Assembly: GCF_001435315.1 (NCBI RefSeq)
Contig: NZ_AZGK01000005.1
Span: forward strand, 98,873 to 162,872
Direction: 5' to 3'
DNA length: 64,000 bases
Source: Lentilactobacillus parabuchneri DSM 5707 = NBRC 107865
Lineage (GTDB): Bacteria > Bacillota > Bacilli > Lactobacillales > Lactobacillaceae
Under the pieces are notes generated by a model. That model saw only the letters and a program-made list of their open reading frames with translations, did not search any database and was not told where the DNA came from. The position numbers and the translations under genes were made by a program. Each line of letters starts with the position of its first letter. The first letter of the stretch is position 1. Positions 8,350-17,464 of the stretch are shown here, in pieces.

Positions 8350-9472
8350 ATGACGTTTGAATTAAGTGAAGCAAAAAATCAAATCGCAGATATGCAAAAA
8401 GCCATCGATGGTTTTAGGGGGTCGCTTTGACTTCGATGCGTTGAGTGAAACAATTGCGATCAACGAATCAAAAATGGCGGAACCCGGATTTTGGGACGAC
8501 CAGGAAGCTGCCCAAAAATTAATTGATGAGACCAATCAATTGAAGTCCAAACGAGATAACTTTATGTCGCTCAAAAACCAATTGGACGATCTCAAAGTTA
8601 CCTTAGAGTTAATCAGCGAGGATCCCGATTCCGGAATGGAAGGGGAATTTGAAACTAACGAACAGACGTTGAAGAAACAACTGGACCGCTACCAATTAAA
8701 TCTGTTATTGAACGGTAAGTACGATCACAACAACGCCATTTTGGAAATCCACCCTGGTGCAGGTGGAACCGAAGCTCAAGATTGGGCATCAATGTTGCTG
8801 CGGATGTACACCCGTTGGGGAGAGGCCCACGGCTTTAAAGTCGAAACCTTGGACTATCAGGTCGGAGATGTCGCGGGTCTCAACAGTGTTTCAATTTTGA
8901 TTAGCGGCGAAAACGCCTATGGTTATTTGCGGTCTGAGAAGGGAATTCATCGATTGGTTCGGTTATCGCCCTTTGATTCAGCCGGAAGACGACACACTTC
9001 CTTTGCTTCCGTCGATGTGATGCCGGAACTCGATGACGATGTGTCGATTAAGATCAACCCGGACGATTTAAAGATTGACGTTTACCGCTCGTCCGGTGCC
9101 GGTGGGCAACACGTCAACAAAACTTCTTCAGCGGTTCGGATCACCCATATTCCAACTGGAATTGTGACGGCCAGCCAGGCCCAGCGATCACAGCTTCAAA
9201 ACCGGCAAACCGCCATGAATATGTTGAAATCCAAGTTATATGAACTTGAAGAAGAAAAGAAAGCTGAAGAAAAGGCAAAAATCGAAGGCGAACAAAAAGA
9301 CATTGGTTGGGGATCACAAATTCGGTCCTACGTTTTTCATCCCTACTCAATGGTCAAAGATCACCGGACAAATTATGAAACCGCCAATGTCGACGGCGTG
9401 ATGGACGGCGATCTCGATCCCTTTATCACGGCTTATTTGCAATGGCAGTTGAGCAAAACAAATCCGGAATAA
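8350..9472 (+). CDS. prfB: Peptide chain release factor 2, with programmed +1 frameshift
   Basis: RF2 recognises UGA and UAA stop codons. Codons 1-26 run from ATG 8350 to CTT at 8425-8427, then an in-frame TGA at 8428; skipping T8428 resumes at GAC 8429, giving join(8350..8427, 8429..9472) and 373 residues. The shifted frame contains SPF, the stop-codon recognition tripeptide of RF2, near residue 218, and GGQ, the peptidyl-tRNA hydrolysis motif, near 262. The frameshift is autoregulatory: when RF2 is scarce the ribosome stalls at TGA and shifts. An annotation that uses only the downstream frame would lose the true N terminus. Confidence 0.95.
8416..8431 (+). promoter_or_regulatory. RF2 programmed +1 frameshift site
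   Basis: The sequence is AGGGGG, three bases (TCG), then CTTTGAC. The AGGGGG acts as an internal SD three bases before the CTT slip codon, and TGA followed by C is a weak stop. The classical site has TAT where TCG is found here; the spacing is preserved. Confidence 0.95.
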
Positions 9473-9479
9473 GTCCGTC

Positions 9480-9524
9480 GGGGCTGGAGCAAGACCAATG
9501 TTGGTTTGGCATCAGCCCTTTTGA
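9480..9524 (+). terminator. prfB terminator of the GGCTG-stem family
   Basis: GGGCTG pairs with CAGCCC and is followed by TTTTG. The loop contains a second pairing, ACCAA with TTGGT. The same architecture recurs at several other sites in the window. Confidence 0.8.
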
Positions 9525-9573
9525 TTTGCAATCTCTTAGACGACGATTCCGGGCGGTGTTTCTGCGAAGTTTC

Positions 9574-9602
9574 TTAAAACACCGTTAAATAAATGATATA
9601 CT
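9574..9602 (+). promoter_or_regulatory. Promoter upstream of the MinJ-like gene and phoPR
   Basis: TTAAAA, a 17-base spacer and TATACT. The -10 box is strong and the -35 weak. It would serve the PDZ protein gene and, by read-through, phoP-phoR. Confidence 0.5.
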
Positions 9603-9634
9603 AGCTTTATAATTATTGGTGAGGACAAGACATA

Positions 9635-10795
9635 ATGAAAATTTTAATTGCACTTGGGTTTTATGTGATTCAGCCAGCATTGTGGATCGGGGTTATTCGC
9701 AGCTACCTGATTTATCGAAATCGGCTGAAAAAAGAACGCGCGATTTTCAATTCAGCGATTTATGAGGACTTTTATGAGGGGCGGCATTTTGTTCGCAGCT
9801 TAATCATTTTTGGTGTCCTGGGATCAATTATTTTGGGCGGTTTTTTAAGCATTTCTCTTCCGTGGTTGATTGTCTATGAAGCGTTGATGGCTCTTTTCCT
9901 ACTGGTCATTCCGTGGTGGCTGTTGCCGGTCACAATTGCAGGAATTTCCAGTGTGGTGACTCTGCTTTTACCGACACTGCCTCAACTGGCGCCAATTTTC
10001 AAATGGTTTAACCAACTCGGCATTCGGTCAGCATCAGTGAATCCGATTAACCTGTTAATTATATTTGTGGTGGTCATTGGTTTAACCGCCGTCTTCATTC
10101 ACCTTAATGGTGGAAAATTTGATTCGCCAACACTGGTTCGCAATCAGCGGAACAATAAGATTGCGATATACAAGTTTAATGAGCTCAGTATTTTTCCGTT
10201 CCTGCTGTTTGTTCCTGGTGACTGGTTTCACACCAGTTTTCCATTTATGCCGCTATTTCAAATCGGTGATCACGCCTATGCGGTGCTACTGGTTCCCATC
10301 TTATTGGGACTGAAATTTTCCGTTCGTCATAGTGTGCCGCGAGAATTGTTTCTTAAATTGAGCAAATCAATGTATCTTCTAGTGGGTGTCGGAGTCGTGC
10401 TGGCCATCGTGAGCTACTTTGTTCCAACAGCTGTTTTGCCATCAATCATTGTCTTGTGGCTGGGATATTACTTAACCTTGATGCTTGCAAAACGCCGTGA
10501 CCATCAGCAAAGCTTTGAATACAGCGAGGTGATGAACGGTATCCGGGTGATTGGCATTCAACCCGAGACCCCCGCGGCAAAAATGGATCTCAAGGTTGGC
10601 GATGTCATTTTGGAAGTCAACGGGATTAAAGTTGCAAATGATGATGAATTTTACCGTGCCTTGAGTACCAATTCAACCTACTGCCGATTTAAAGTCCTTG
10701 ACCGGAACGACCAGTTAAAAATGACCGAATCGGCAATCTTTAAGAATTCTCCCCACGAAATTGGGGTCAAAACGTATACGCAACTTAGTAATTAG
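9635..10795 (+). CDS. Multi-spanning membrane protein with C-terminal PDZ domain (MinJ-like)
   Basis: A 386-residue protein with about six or seven hydrophobic segments between residues 1 and 290, then a PDZ domain (about 295-365) with VIGIQPETPAAKMDLKVGD and ILEVNG, the usual carboxylate-binding region. This layout matches Bacillus MinJ, a topological factor that bridges DivIVA and MinD at division sites; in B. subtilis minJ also lies near secA-prfB. The function here is inferred from architecture and neighbourhood. An SD (GGTGAGGA) precedes ATG 9635. The stop codon is part of the SD of phoP, so the three genes are probably one transcript. A role as a generic PDZ chaperone or protease adaptor is the alternative. 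Confidence 0.8.
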   Translation: MKILIALGFYVIQPALWIGVIRSYLIYRNRLKKERAIFNSAIYEDFYEGRHFVRSLIIFGVLGSIILGGFLSISLPWLIVYEALMALFLLVIPWWLLPVTIAGISSVVTLLLPTLPQLAPIFKWFNQLGIRSASVNPINLLIIFVVVIGLTAVFIHLNGGKFDSPTLVRNQRNNKIAIYKFNELSIFPFLLFVPGDWFHTSFPFMPLFQIGDHAYAVLLVPILLGLKFSVRHSVPRELFLKLSKSMYLLVGVGVVLAIVSYFVPTAVLPSIIVLWLGYYLTLMLAKRRDHQQSFEYSEVMNGIRVIGIQPETPAAKMDLKVGDVILEVNGIKVANDDEFYRALSTNSTYCRFKVLDRNDQLKMTESAIFKNSPHEIGVKTYTQLSN

Positions 10796-10805
10796 GAGGC
10801 CTACC

Positions 10806-11528
10806 GTGAAAAAGGTACTTGTAGTTGATGACGAACCGGCAATCGTAACGCTATTGGAATATAACCTTAAACAAGCAAACTTTGAAGTCCAAAGTGCAAC
10901 TAACGGTGTTGACGCACTTTCAATGGCGGAAAATGGCGACTTCGACATTGTCCTGTTAGATTTGATGTTGCCACAACTCAGTGGAGAACAAGTTTTAAAA
11001 CAGCTTCGAATGGATCGCAACGACACACCGGTCATCTTGTTGACAGCCAAAGACACCGAATTCGATAAGGTCTTTGGCTTGGAAATGGGGGCGGATGATT
11101 ACATTCCAAAGCCATTTAGCCCCAGAGAAGTGATTGCCCGAATGAACGCCGTCTTGCGGCGATACGAGAAAAGCAATTCTGATAGTAGTTCCAATCAACC
11201 CGCTAACAAGGGTGAGGTCGAAACAACCGGACCATTTACGATCGACCATAAAAAGTATCGCGTCAGTACCGGCGATCATAATTTGAAGTTGACACCAAAA
11301 GAGTTTGAATTGATGCAGTATCTGGTTGGCCATGAAAATCAAGTGCTGAGCCGCGAGCAATTGCTTCAAGGCGTTTGGGGATTTGATTATTCCGGACAAA
11401 GTCGAATGGTCGATATTCAAATTGCCCACCTGCGAGAAAAAATCGAACCTGATCCTAAGAAGCCTAAATACCTAAAAACAGTTCGCGGCTTCGGCTATGA
11501 ATTTTCAACTGGTGATGACGATGAGTAA
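10806..11528 (+). CDS. phoP: PhoP-type OmpR-family response regulator
   Basis: A 240-residue regulator. The receiver domain (1-120) has the acidic pair DD near residue 8, phospho-acceptor Asp 52 in VLLDLMLP and LLTAKD with the conserved Lys. The C-terminal winged helix (about 145-235) shows LTPKEFELMQYL and VDIQIAHLREKIE. GTG at 10806 follows TAGGAGG by 7 bases; a longer frame from 10761 overlaps the preceding gene and is unlikely. Position ahead of a histidine kinase and the pst operon, with TTTACA repeats upstream of pstS, supports a phosphate-starvation regulator. Phosphorylation by the adjacent kinase would let it activate pst. Confidence 0.92.
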   Translation: MKKVLVVDDEPAIVTLLEYNLKQANFEVQSATNGVDALSMAENGDFDIVLLDLMLPQLSGEQVLKQLRMDRNDTPVILLTAKDTEFDKVFGLEMGADDYIPKPFSPREVIARMNAVLRRYEKSNSDSSSNQPANKGEVETTGPFTIDHKKYRVSTGDHNLKLTPKEFELMQYLVGHENQVLSREQLLQGVWGFDYSGQSRMVDIQIAHLREKIEPDPKKPKYLKTVRGFGYEFSTGDDDE

Positions 11529-12906
11529 ACTTGCAAAACAAACGTTAATTGTCTTTTTATTAAGCATTGCCACTTTGGCCATGCTTTTTTATGGCTTTAC
11601 AAATAAATCGACTGGCTGGCTTGTTTTAGCCCTGATAGCCGCTTTTGTCCTGCTCATCGCCAGCTTGGTATTAGTGCTCCAGTACCGGAAGCACGACAAA
11701 TTACTCAAACAATTGATGGTTATGACGGAAAATATTGTCGACCATCAGCCAGCAGTGCCATTGTTTGTGGAGCCGGGAAATTCATTAAAGGGAATTGCCG
11801 ATCAGCTAAACGAGCTTCAAAGCCGCCAGCAAGACGAGGGAAAGACCATCAGCAATAGTAACGCCGAATTGATCACAATCTTATCCAGCTTACCGGTTGG
11901 TGTGATGGTGATCGATTCCACCCATGACGTTATTTTTGCGAACCACGAAATGGGGAAAATTCTTGAACGTAACATTTTGACCCAGGTTCACCCGTACACC
12001 CAAGACATTCGCAATTATCAATTATTGTCACTGGTGGAAAGCGTATTTGAAAATCACAAATCTCAGCACGTTGAGGTTCAAAGCGTTACCGGGGAGTCGG
12101 TGACTTGGGATACAAGCATTATTTTTAACCAGCTGGACAAGGACTTTCATATTTTGGTGATCATGTATGACATTTCAGATATTATTAACGTGAAGCAAAT
12201 GCAAATCGACTTTTTGCGAAATGCCAGCCATGAATTAAAAACGCCGATTACCGCCATCTCGGGATTTACCAAAACCCTGTTATCCGGTGCAATGGATGAC
12301 AAAAAGAGTCTGGTTGAATTTCTAAAAATTATTGACCAGCAAAGTGATCAGTTAGCCTCACTGGTCCAAGATGTTTTGACGATTTCACACATCCAAAATG
12401 GGACAAATTATGTTTATAAGCCATTGGCCCTCCACGACTTTGTCAATTCAGAATTAAAATCTTATGATTCGATGCTTGCCAACAATCATTTAACGATTCA
12501 TAATCAAATTCCTGAGCACGTTGAAGTGAACACAGATACGACGATTTTAACCCGGATTTTACGAAACCTGGTTAGTAACGCCATCAAGTACAACCAGCCG
12601 AATGGGGAGATCACCATTTCTTATGATGATAATGACAGTTATTGGCAGTTGATTGTTTCGGATACCGGAATCGGAATTGCCCAAAAAGATATTTCCAGGT
12701 TGTTCGAACGTTTTTACCGTGCCGACGATTCCAGAACCAAACAAAAGGTCAGCGGCACCGGCCTTGGATTATCGATTGTTAAAGAAATGGTTGACGCGAT
12801 TGGCGGGACGATTCACGTTAAAAGTCAGCGGGGTGTGGGCTCAACATTCACCGTTGAATTTCCACTTGTTGACGAGGACAGTCAAACCGATTCTGAAAAT
12901 CAATAA
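11521..12906 (+). CDS. phoR: PhoR-type sensor histidine kinase
   Basis: About 461 residues. Two transmembrane segments lie close together at the N terminus (about 8-26 and 32-52) with only a few residues outside the cell, so there is no extracytoplasmic sensor domain. A PAS-like domain (about 110-215) is followed by HisKA with phospho-acceptor His in NASHELKTP near residue 236 and an HATPase domain with N box LVSNAIKYN, DTGIGI and GTGLGLSIV. The start is uncertain among GTG 11512, ATG 11515 and ATG 11521, all overlapping the end of phoP; none has a strong SD, which fits translational coupling. It probably monitors phosphate uptake through the Pst-PhoU complex. Confidence 0.9.
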   Translation: MSKLAKQTLIVFLLSIATLAMLFYGFTNKSTGWLVLALIAAFVLLIASLVLVLQYRKHDKLLKQLMVMTENIVDHQPAVPLFVEPGNSLKGIADQLNELQSRQQDEGKTISNSNAELITILSSLPVGVMVIDSTHDVIFANHEMGKILERNILTQVHPYTQDIRNYQLLSLVESVFENHKSQHVEVQSVTGESVTWDTSIIFNQLDKDFHILVIMYDISDIINVKQMQIDFLRNASHELKTPITAISGFTKTLLSGAMDDKKSLVEFLKIIDQQSDQLASLVQDVLTISHIQNGTNYVYKPLALHDFVNSELKSYDSMLANNHLTIHNQIPEHVEVNTDTTILTRILRNLVSNAIKYNQPNGEITISYDDNDSYWQLIVSDTGIGIAQKDISRLFERFYRADDSRTKQKVSGTGLGLSIVKEMVDAIGGTIHVKSQRGVGSTFTVEFPLVDEDSQTDSENQ

Positions 12907-12987
12907 AGTTATTTCACTTTGACAGGATATTTACAATTAACAAAGACTGGGATACAGGTTATTTAGATCCCAGAATTCAAATCAATA

Positions 12988-13029
12988 CCGTGATGATCCC
13001 AGACGCTGGGGTGGTCACGGCTTTTTTGT
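12988..13029 (+). terminator. phoPR terminator
   Basis: CCGTGA and inner CCCAG pair with CTGGG and TCACGG, followed by CTTTTTT. A second inverted repeat, CTGGGAT/ATCCCAG, lies just before it at 12948-12973. Confidence 0.85.
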
Positions 13030-13072
13030 TTTCACCGTCTTTTGATTTGAAATAAAACAACCCCCTGACACA

Positions 13073-13126
13073 TTTACATAACTTTTACATTCGCCAAGTC
13101 AAATATTTACATTGATTGATTACAAT
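13073..13126 (+). promoter_or_regulatory. Pho-box-like repeats and -10 of the pst promoter
   Basis: TTTACA occurs at 13073, 13084 and 13106, a spacing of 11 and 22 bases, which is the helical phasing of PhoP direct repeats; the intermediate position at 13095 is degenerate. A -10 box TACAAT lies at 13121-13126 without a good -35, as expected for an activator-dependent promoter. pstS begins at 13155. Confidence 0.75.
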
Positions 13127-13154
13127 ATTAATTGAAGATCTAGGAGGAATTGGA

Positions 13155-14039
13155 ATGCGAAAACGGACACTCTTAAAATTAGGACTTTGTTTGATCATCA
13201 TTGTTGCCGGCATTGGCGCGTACAATGCCCGAAGCAAGACGTCAACCAACCAGCAATCAATTACGGCGGTTGGTTCAACCGCTCTACAGCCGTTAGTTGA
13301 AGCCGCAAGTGAACAGTATTCGGCTGATCACGCCGGCATCTTTATTAACGTTCAGGGTGGCGGTTCCGGAACCGGACTCAGCCAAATTGAAACCGGGGCC
13401 GTTCAGATGGGAAATTCTGATTTGTTTGCCGAAGAAAAGGCGGGAATCAACCCCAAAGGTTTGGTTGACCACAAAATTGCCGTTGTGGGCGTTGCACCCA
13501 TTACCAACGATCAAGTTGGCATTAAGAATTTAACAACCAAACAATTAATTGCCATTTTTACCGGTAAAATTACCAATTGGCGCCAGCTCGGCGGACCCAA
13601 CCTGCCCGTGACATTGATTAACCGATCGCAGGGAAGTGGGACTCGGGTAACGTTCGAGCAATTCGGGCTGGCCGGTCATGAAAGTGCGACTGCCCAGGAA
13701 CAGGATTCTTCAGGAACGGTTCGGCAAATTGTTTCCTCAACGCCTGGGGCGATCAGCTACGTTTCTTTCGGCTATATTAATAAAAGTGTCCAGCCAATTT
13801 CAATTAACGGCGTTCAACCAACTGAAAACAATGTGAAAAATAACAAATGGAAAATTTGGTCATATGAGCACATTTATACCCGTGGGAAACCGACTGGGTT
13901 AACCAAAAAATTCCTGACCTACTTAAAGAACGATCATATTCAAACAACCCTGTTCAACAAGTTGGGGTACATCTCCGTTAAGGATATGCAATACCAACGT
14001 TCGTGGCAGGGTAAAATTTCGAAGGGATCGGGGGAATAA
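13155..14039 (+). CDS. pstS: PstS, phosphate-binding protein of the ABC importer
   Basis: A 294-residue secreted substrate-binding protein. The N terminus has basic residues and one hydrophobic segment (about 6-24); no convincing lipobox cysteine is seen, so it may be held by an uncleaved anchor. Phosphate-binding motifs include VGSTALQPL near residue 42, GGGSGTGL near 72 and RSQGSGTR near 162. ATG at 13155 follows AGGAGG by 6 bases. It leads a six-gene operon with only 2 bases before pstC, preceded by Pho-box repeats, so expression is expected to rise in low phosphate through PhoP. Confidence 0.92.
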   Translation: MRKRTLLKLGLCLIIIVAGIGAYNARSKTSTNQQSITAVGSTALQPLVEAASEQYSADHAGIFINVQGGGSGTGLSQIETGAVQMGNSDLFAEEKAGINPKGLVDHKIAVVGVAPITNDQVGIKNLTTKQLIAIFTGKITNWRQLGGPNLPVTLINRSQGSGTRVTFEQFGLAGHESATAQEQDSSGTVRQIVSSTPGAISYVSFGYINKSVQPISINGVQPTENNVKNNKWKIWSYEHIYTRGKPTGLTKKFLTYLKNDHIQTTLFNKLGYISVKDMQYQRSWQGKISKGSGE

Positions 14040-14041
14040 CT

Positions 14042-14971
14042 GTGCAAAATGAAAAATTAGCCAAGCAATTAATGAAAAAATCCAAGACGGCCCGTTATGA
14101 GCGCTTTGGCCACTTGCTGAGCCTATCTGCACTGCTCTTGATTATGGCGATTGTTTTGGGAATCATTGTCTTTGTTGCCAGCAAGGGGCTTTCCACCTTT
14201 TCTCGGGATAATGTGAGTGTCAAAGAATTCTTTACCGGCACGATTTGGAACCCGGGCACCAAGACGCCGAGCGGCCAGCAAGCCGTTGGTGCGTTACCCA
14301 TGATTGTCGGCTCGTTTTTGGTCACGTTACTCGCGGCTGCTTTAGCGACACCGTTTGCGATTGGAACCGCCGTTTACATGACCGAAATTTCACCGAAGCG
14401 GGGTGCGAAAATTCTTCAGCCGGTAACTGAGCTGTTGGTTGGAATTCCTTCCGTTGTTTACGGATTTATCGGCTTGTCAGTGGTCGTCCCGTTTGTTCGA
14501 AGCACTTTTGGCGGCAGTGGCTTCGGAATTCTTTCAGGGACCTTCGTTCTTTTCGTGATGATTTTACCAACGATTGTCTCGATGACCGTCGATTCACTTA
14601 AAGGGGTTCCCAAGTATTACCGTCAAGCGTCTCTGGCCTTAGGAGCAACGAGGTGGCAGACAATTTGGAAAGTCGTTTTAAGAGCGGCAACACCAGGCAT
14701 CTTGACTGCCGTCGTCTTTGGGATGGCCCGGGCATTCGGTGAAGCACTGGCCGTTCAAATGGTTATCGGAAATGCTGCCCTGATGCCACACAACCTGACG
14801 TCACCAGCATCGACATTAACCTCGGTGTTAACCGCTGGGATGGGGAATACGGTGATGGGATCGCTGCAAAATGACGCGCTTTGGTCATTGGCACTGGTCC
14901 TCCTGGTCATGTCACTATTCTTCAACTTGTTGGTTCACATGATTGGCCGGAAAGGGGCGTTTAAAAAATGA
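14042..14971 (+). CDS. pstC: PstC, phosphate ABC transporter permease
   Basis: A 309-residue inner membrane permease with about six transmembrane segments. The EAA-loop signature that contacts the ATPase is in YRQASLALGATRWQTIW, near residue 200. It forms a heterodimer with PstA. GTG at 14042 starts two bases after the pstS stop, and its own stop overlaps the pstA ATG by 4 bases, so translation is coupled along the operon. Confidence 0.93.
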   Translation: MQNEKLAKQLMKKSKTARYERFGHLLSLSALLLIMAIVLGIIVFVASKGLSTFSRDNVSVKEFFTGTIWNPGTKTPSGQQAVGALPMIVGSFLVTLLAAALATPFAIGTAVYMTEISPKRGAKILQPVTELLVGIPSVVYGFIGLSVVVPFVRSTFGGSGFGILSGTFVLFVMILPTIVSMTVDSLKGVPKYYRQASLALGATRWQTIWKVVLRAATPGILTAVVFGMARAFGEALAVQMVIGNAALMPHNLTSPASTLTSVLTAGMGNTVMGSLQNDALWSLALVLLVMSLFFNLLVHMIGRKGAFKK

Positions 14972-15858
14972 ATCGATCACAGAAGCAAAGTAAAATTGCC
15001 ATTACCGGCTTAAAGCTGATTGCAGGATTTGTGGTGCTGATCTTAGCGTTTCTGATTGGCTACATTTTTATCACTGGCCTGCCACATGTCAGTTGGCATT
15101 TTCTGACATCTCCTGCCAAAGCCTTTAATGCCGGCGGTGGGATCGGCGTTCAACTCTTTAATTCGTTTTATCTCCTGGTATTAGCGATGTTGATTTCTTT
15201 ACCGATTGCCCTGTTGGCGGCTATTTATTTGAATGAATACGCCAAAGATAACTGGTTTACGTCAATGATTAAGACGTCGATTGAAATTTTGAGTTCGCTT
15301 CCGTCCGTTGTCGTTGGGCTGTTTGGCTTTTTGCTTTTCGTTGTTCAGTTCAACTATGGGTTTTCAATTCTCTCAGGGGCCTTGACGCTGACGATTTTCA
15401 ACTTACCGTTATTAACCCGAAACATCGAAGATTCACTTTCAAACGTTTCCGATGACCAACGTCAAGGCGGCCTCGGGCTTGGACTTTCAAAGTACGAAAC
15501 CATTATTCACATCGTCGTCCCAGCGTCGCTTCCCGGCATCATTAGTGGAGTAATCCTATGTTCCGGTCGGGTTTTCGGTGAGGCTGCCGCTTTAATTTAT
15601 ACCGCGGGACAAAGTGCACCGGCACTGAATTTCGGTGATTGGAACCCGTTTAACATCGACAGTCCGTTGAGCCCGCTTAGGCCGGCTGAGACTTTGGCAG
15701 TTCATATTTGGAAGATTAATTCAGAAGGGATTATGCCGGATCTGACCCAGGTTTCTTCCGGTGCCGCAGCCGTTTTGGTGTTGGCAATTCTAATTTTTAA
15801 TCTGTCGGCTCGTTTTATTGGTCGAAAAGTCTTTGAACGAATGACATCAGTCAAGTAG
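14968..15858 (+). CDS. pstA: PstA, phosphate ABC transporter permease
   Basis: A 296-residue permease with about six membrane spans; the EAA-like loop is around GGLGLGLSKYETIIHIVVP near residue 175. It pairs with PstC to form the phosphate channel. The ATGA overlap with pstC and the ten-base gap before the first pstB show a tight operon. Confidence 0.93.
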   Translation: MNRSQKQSKIAITGLKLIAGFVVLILAFLIGYIFITGLPHVSWHFLTSPAKAFNAGGGIGVQLFNSFYLLVLAMLISLPIALLAAIYLNEYAKDNWFTSMIKTSIEILSSLPSVVVGLFGFLLFVVQFNYGFSILSGALTLTIFNLPLLTRNIEDSLSNVSDDQRQGGLGLGLSKYETIIHIVVPASLPGIISGVILCSGRVFGEAAALIYTAGQSAPALNFGDWNPFNIDSPLSPLRPAETLAVHIWKINSEGIMPDLTQVSSGAAAVLVLAILIFNLSARFIGRKVFERMTSVK

Positions 15859-15868
15859 GTGAATGAAA

Positions 15869-16684
15869 ATGCAAAATACAACTGAATTAAATGATAAACC
15901 GAAACGCTTCATTTACCATTTTAATCCCGAAGAAACTGAAATTACCATGCAAACCCGGGACTTAGAAATTCTGTATGGAAAAACATTGGCAATGCACAAC
16001 GCGGATATTCAATTTCAAAAAAATACGATTACGGCACTGATTGGCCCGTCCGGTTCCGGTAAGTCAACCTTTTTGCGGGCGCTGAACCGGATGAACGATG
16101 GGGTGGCAACGGTGAAAGGACAGATTCTTTACCAGGGCGTTAACATCAACCAACCAAAAATTGACGTTTACGAAGTCCGTCGTCGGATCGGAATGGTATT
16201 TCAACGACCCAATCCATTTGCCAAGTCAATTTACGATAACGTGACCTTTGCCCTTCAGCGGCGCGGGATTCATGATAAAAAAGTGTTGGATGAAGTCGTT
16301 GAAAAGACATTAAAGCAGGCTGCTGTTTGGGATCAGGTCAAAGATTCCTTGAACAAAAGTGCGCTTTCGCTTTCCGGTGGTCAAGCACAGCGGGTATGTA
16401 TCGCCCGGGCGCTCGCCGTTCAACCGGACGTTTTATTGCTCGATGAGCCTGCCAGTGCCTTAGACCCGGTTTCAACCCAACAGTTGGAAGCAACCCTGCG
16501 GGAACTGAAAAAGGACTATACAATTATCATCGTGACTCACAACATGCAGCAGGCAGCTCGTTTAAGCGACTACACGGTCTTCTTCAATATGGGAGAGGCA
16601 ATTGAGTATAATAAGACGAGAAAGGTCTTCACGCGGCCTAAGGTTCAGATGACGGATGACTATGTTTCAGGTAACTTTGGCTAG
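15869..16684 (+). CDS. pstB: PstB, phosphate ABC transporter ATPase (first copy)
   Basis: A 271-residue ATPase with Walker [10 protein letters not shown] near residue 58, a Q loop (MVFQRPNPF), signature [10 protein letters not shown] and Walker [13 protein letters not shown]. It carries an N-terminal extension of about 25 residues absent from the second copy. ATG at 15869 is preferred to 15863 because AGGTG lies 7 bases before it. Two adjacent ATPase genes are common in lactobacilli; whether they form homo- or heterodimers on PstCA is not known from sequence. Confidence 0.93.
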   Translation: MQNTTELNDKPKRFIYHFNPEETEITMQTRDLEILYGKTLAMHNADIQFQKNTITALIGPSGSGKSTFLRALNRMNDGVATVKGQILYQGVNINQPKIDVYEVRRRIGMVFQRPNPFAKSIYDNVTFALQRRGIHDKKVLDEVVEKTLKQAAVWDQVKDSLNKSALSLSGGQAQRVCIARALAVQPDVLLLDEPASALDPVSTQQLEATLRELKKDYTIIIVTHNMQQAARLSDYTVFFNMGEAIEYNKTRKVFTRPKVQMTDDYVSGNFG

Positions 16685-16694
16685 GAGGAACGAC

Positions 16695-17453
16695 ATGTCA
16701 GAACCAATTATTTCATCAGAAAACTTGGATTTATTCTATGGCGATTTTCAAGCGCTTCACGGCGTTAATTTAGACTTTGAGCCAAATCAAATTTCAGCTT
16801 TAATTGGGCCATCCGGATGTGGAAAGTCAACTTTTTTAAGGTGTCTTAACCGGATGAATGATATGATTGATGGCGTGACCATTACCGGAACGGTCAAGTT
16901 TCATGACAAAAATATTTACTCGCCCCAGACTAATCTGGTAGAATTGAGAAAATCTATTGGGATGGTGTTCCAACAACCCAACCCGTTTCCTTTTTCAGTC
17001 TATGACAATATCACTTATGGGCTGCGAATTGCCGGCATTAGAGACAAGCAAAAACTTGACGAGATCGTTGAACGCAGCTTGAAGCAGGCCGCCGTTTGGG
17101 ATGAAGTCAAGGACAACTTGTATGACAACGCCCTGTCGTTTTCCGGCGGTCAACAGCAGCGAATTTGTATCGCCAGAGTGTTAGCGACCTCACCATCGGT
17201 CATTTTAATGGATGAGCCGACCAGTGCTTTGGATCCAATTTCCAGTGCCAAGATTGAAAATACTTTGCTTGAATTAAAAAAAGATTATACAATTATTATT
17301 GTGACGCACAACCTGCAGCAAGCTTCCCGAATCTCTGATAAAACAGCGTTCTTCATGGAAGGCAGAGTTGTTGAATACGATATGACCACTAAGATGTTCG
17401 TAAATCCTGACCAAAAACAGACTGAGGATTATGTAAGCGGACGATTCGGATAG
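16695..17453 (+). CDS. pstB: PstB, phosphate ABC transporter ATPase (second copy)
   Basis: A 252-residue paralogue of the preceding gene. Walker A is GPSGCGKST near residue 37, the signature is SFSGGQQQR with Phe in place of the usual Leu, and Walker B is [12 protein letters not shown]. Both copies have intact catalytic residues. The start at 16695 follows AGGAGG by 6 bases, ten bases after the first copy ends. The copies share long identical stretches such as [11 protein letters not shown], consistent with an old tandem duplication. Confidence 0.93.
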   Translation: MSEPIISSENLDLFYGDFQALHGVNLDFEPNQISALIGPSGCGKSTFLRCLNRMNDMIDGVTITGTVKFHDKNIYSPQTNLVELRKSIGMVFQQPNPFPFSVYDNITYGLRIAGIRDKQKLDEIVERSLKQAAVWDEVKDNLYDNALSFSGGQQQRICIARVLATSPSVILMDEPTSALDPISSAKIENTLLELKKDYTIIIVTHNLQQASRISDKTAFFMEGRVVEYDMTTKMFVNPDQKQTEDYVSGRFG

Positions 17454-17464
17454 GAGAGATGTTT

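Noticed and set aside
8366..8428. prfB starting inside the downstream frame at 8366
   Set aside because: The ATG at 8350 and the classical frameshift signal explain the gene; the alternative frame encodes a non-conserved N terminus.
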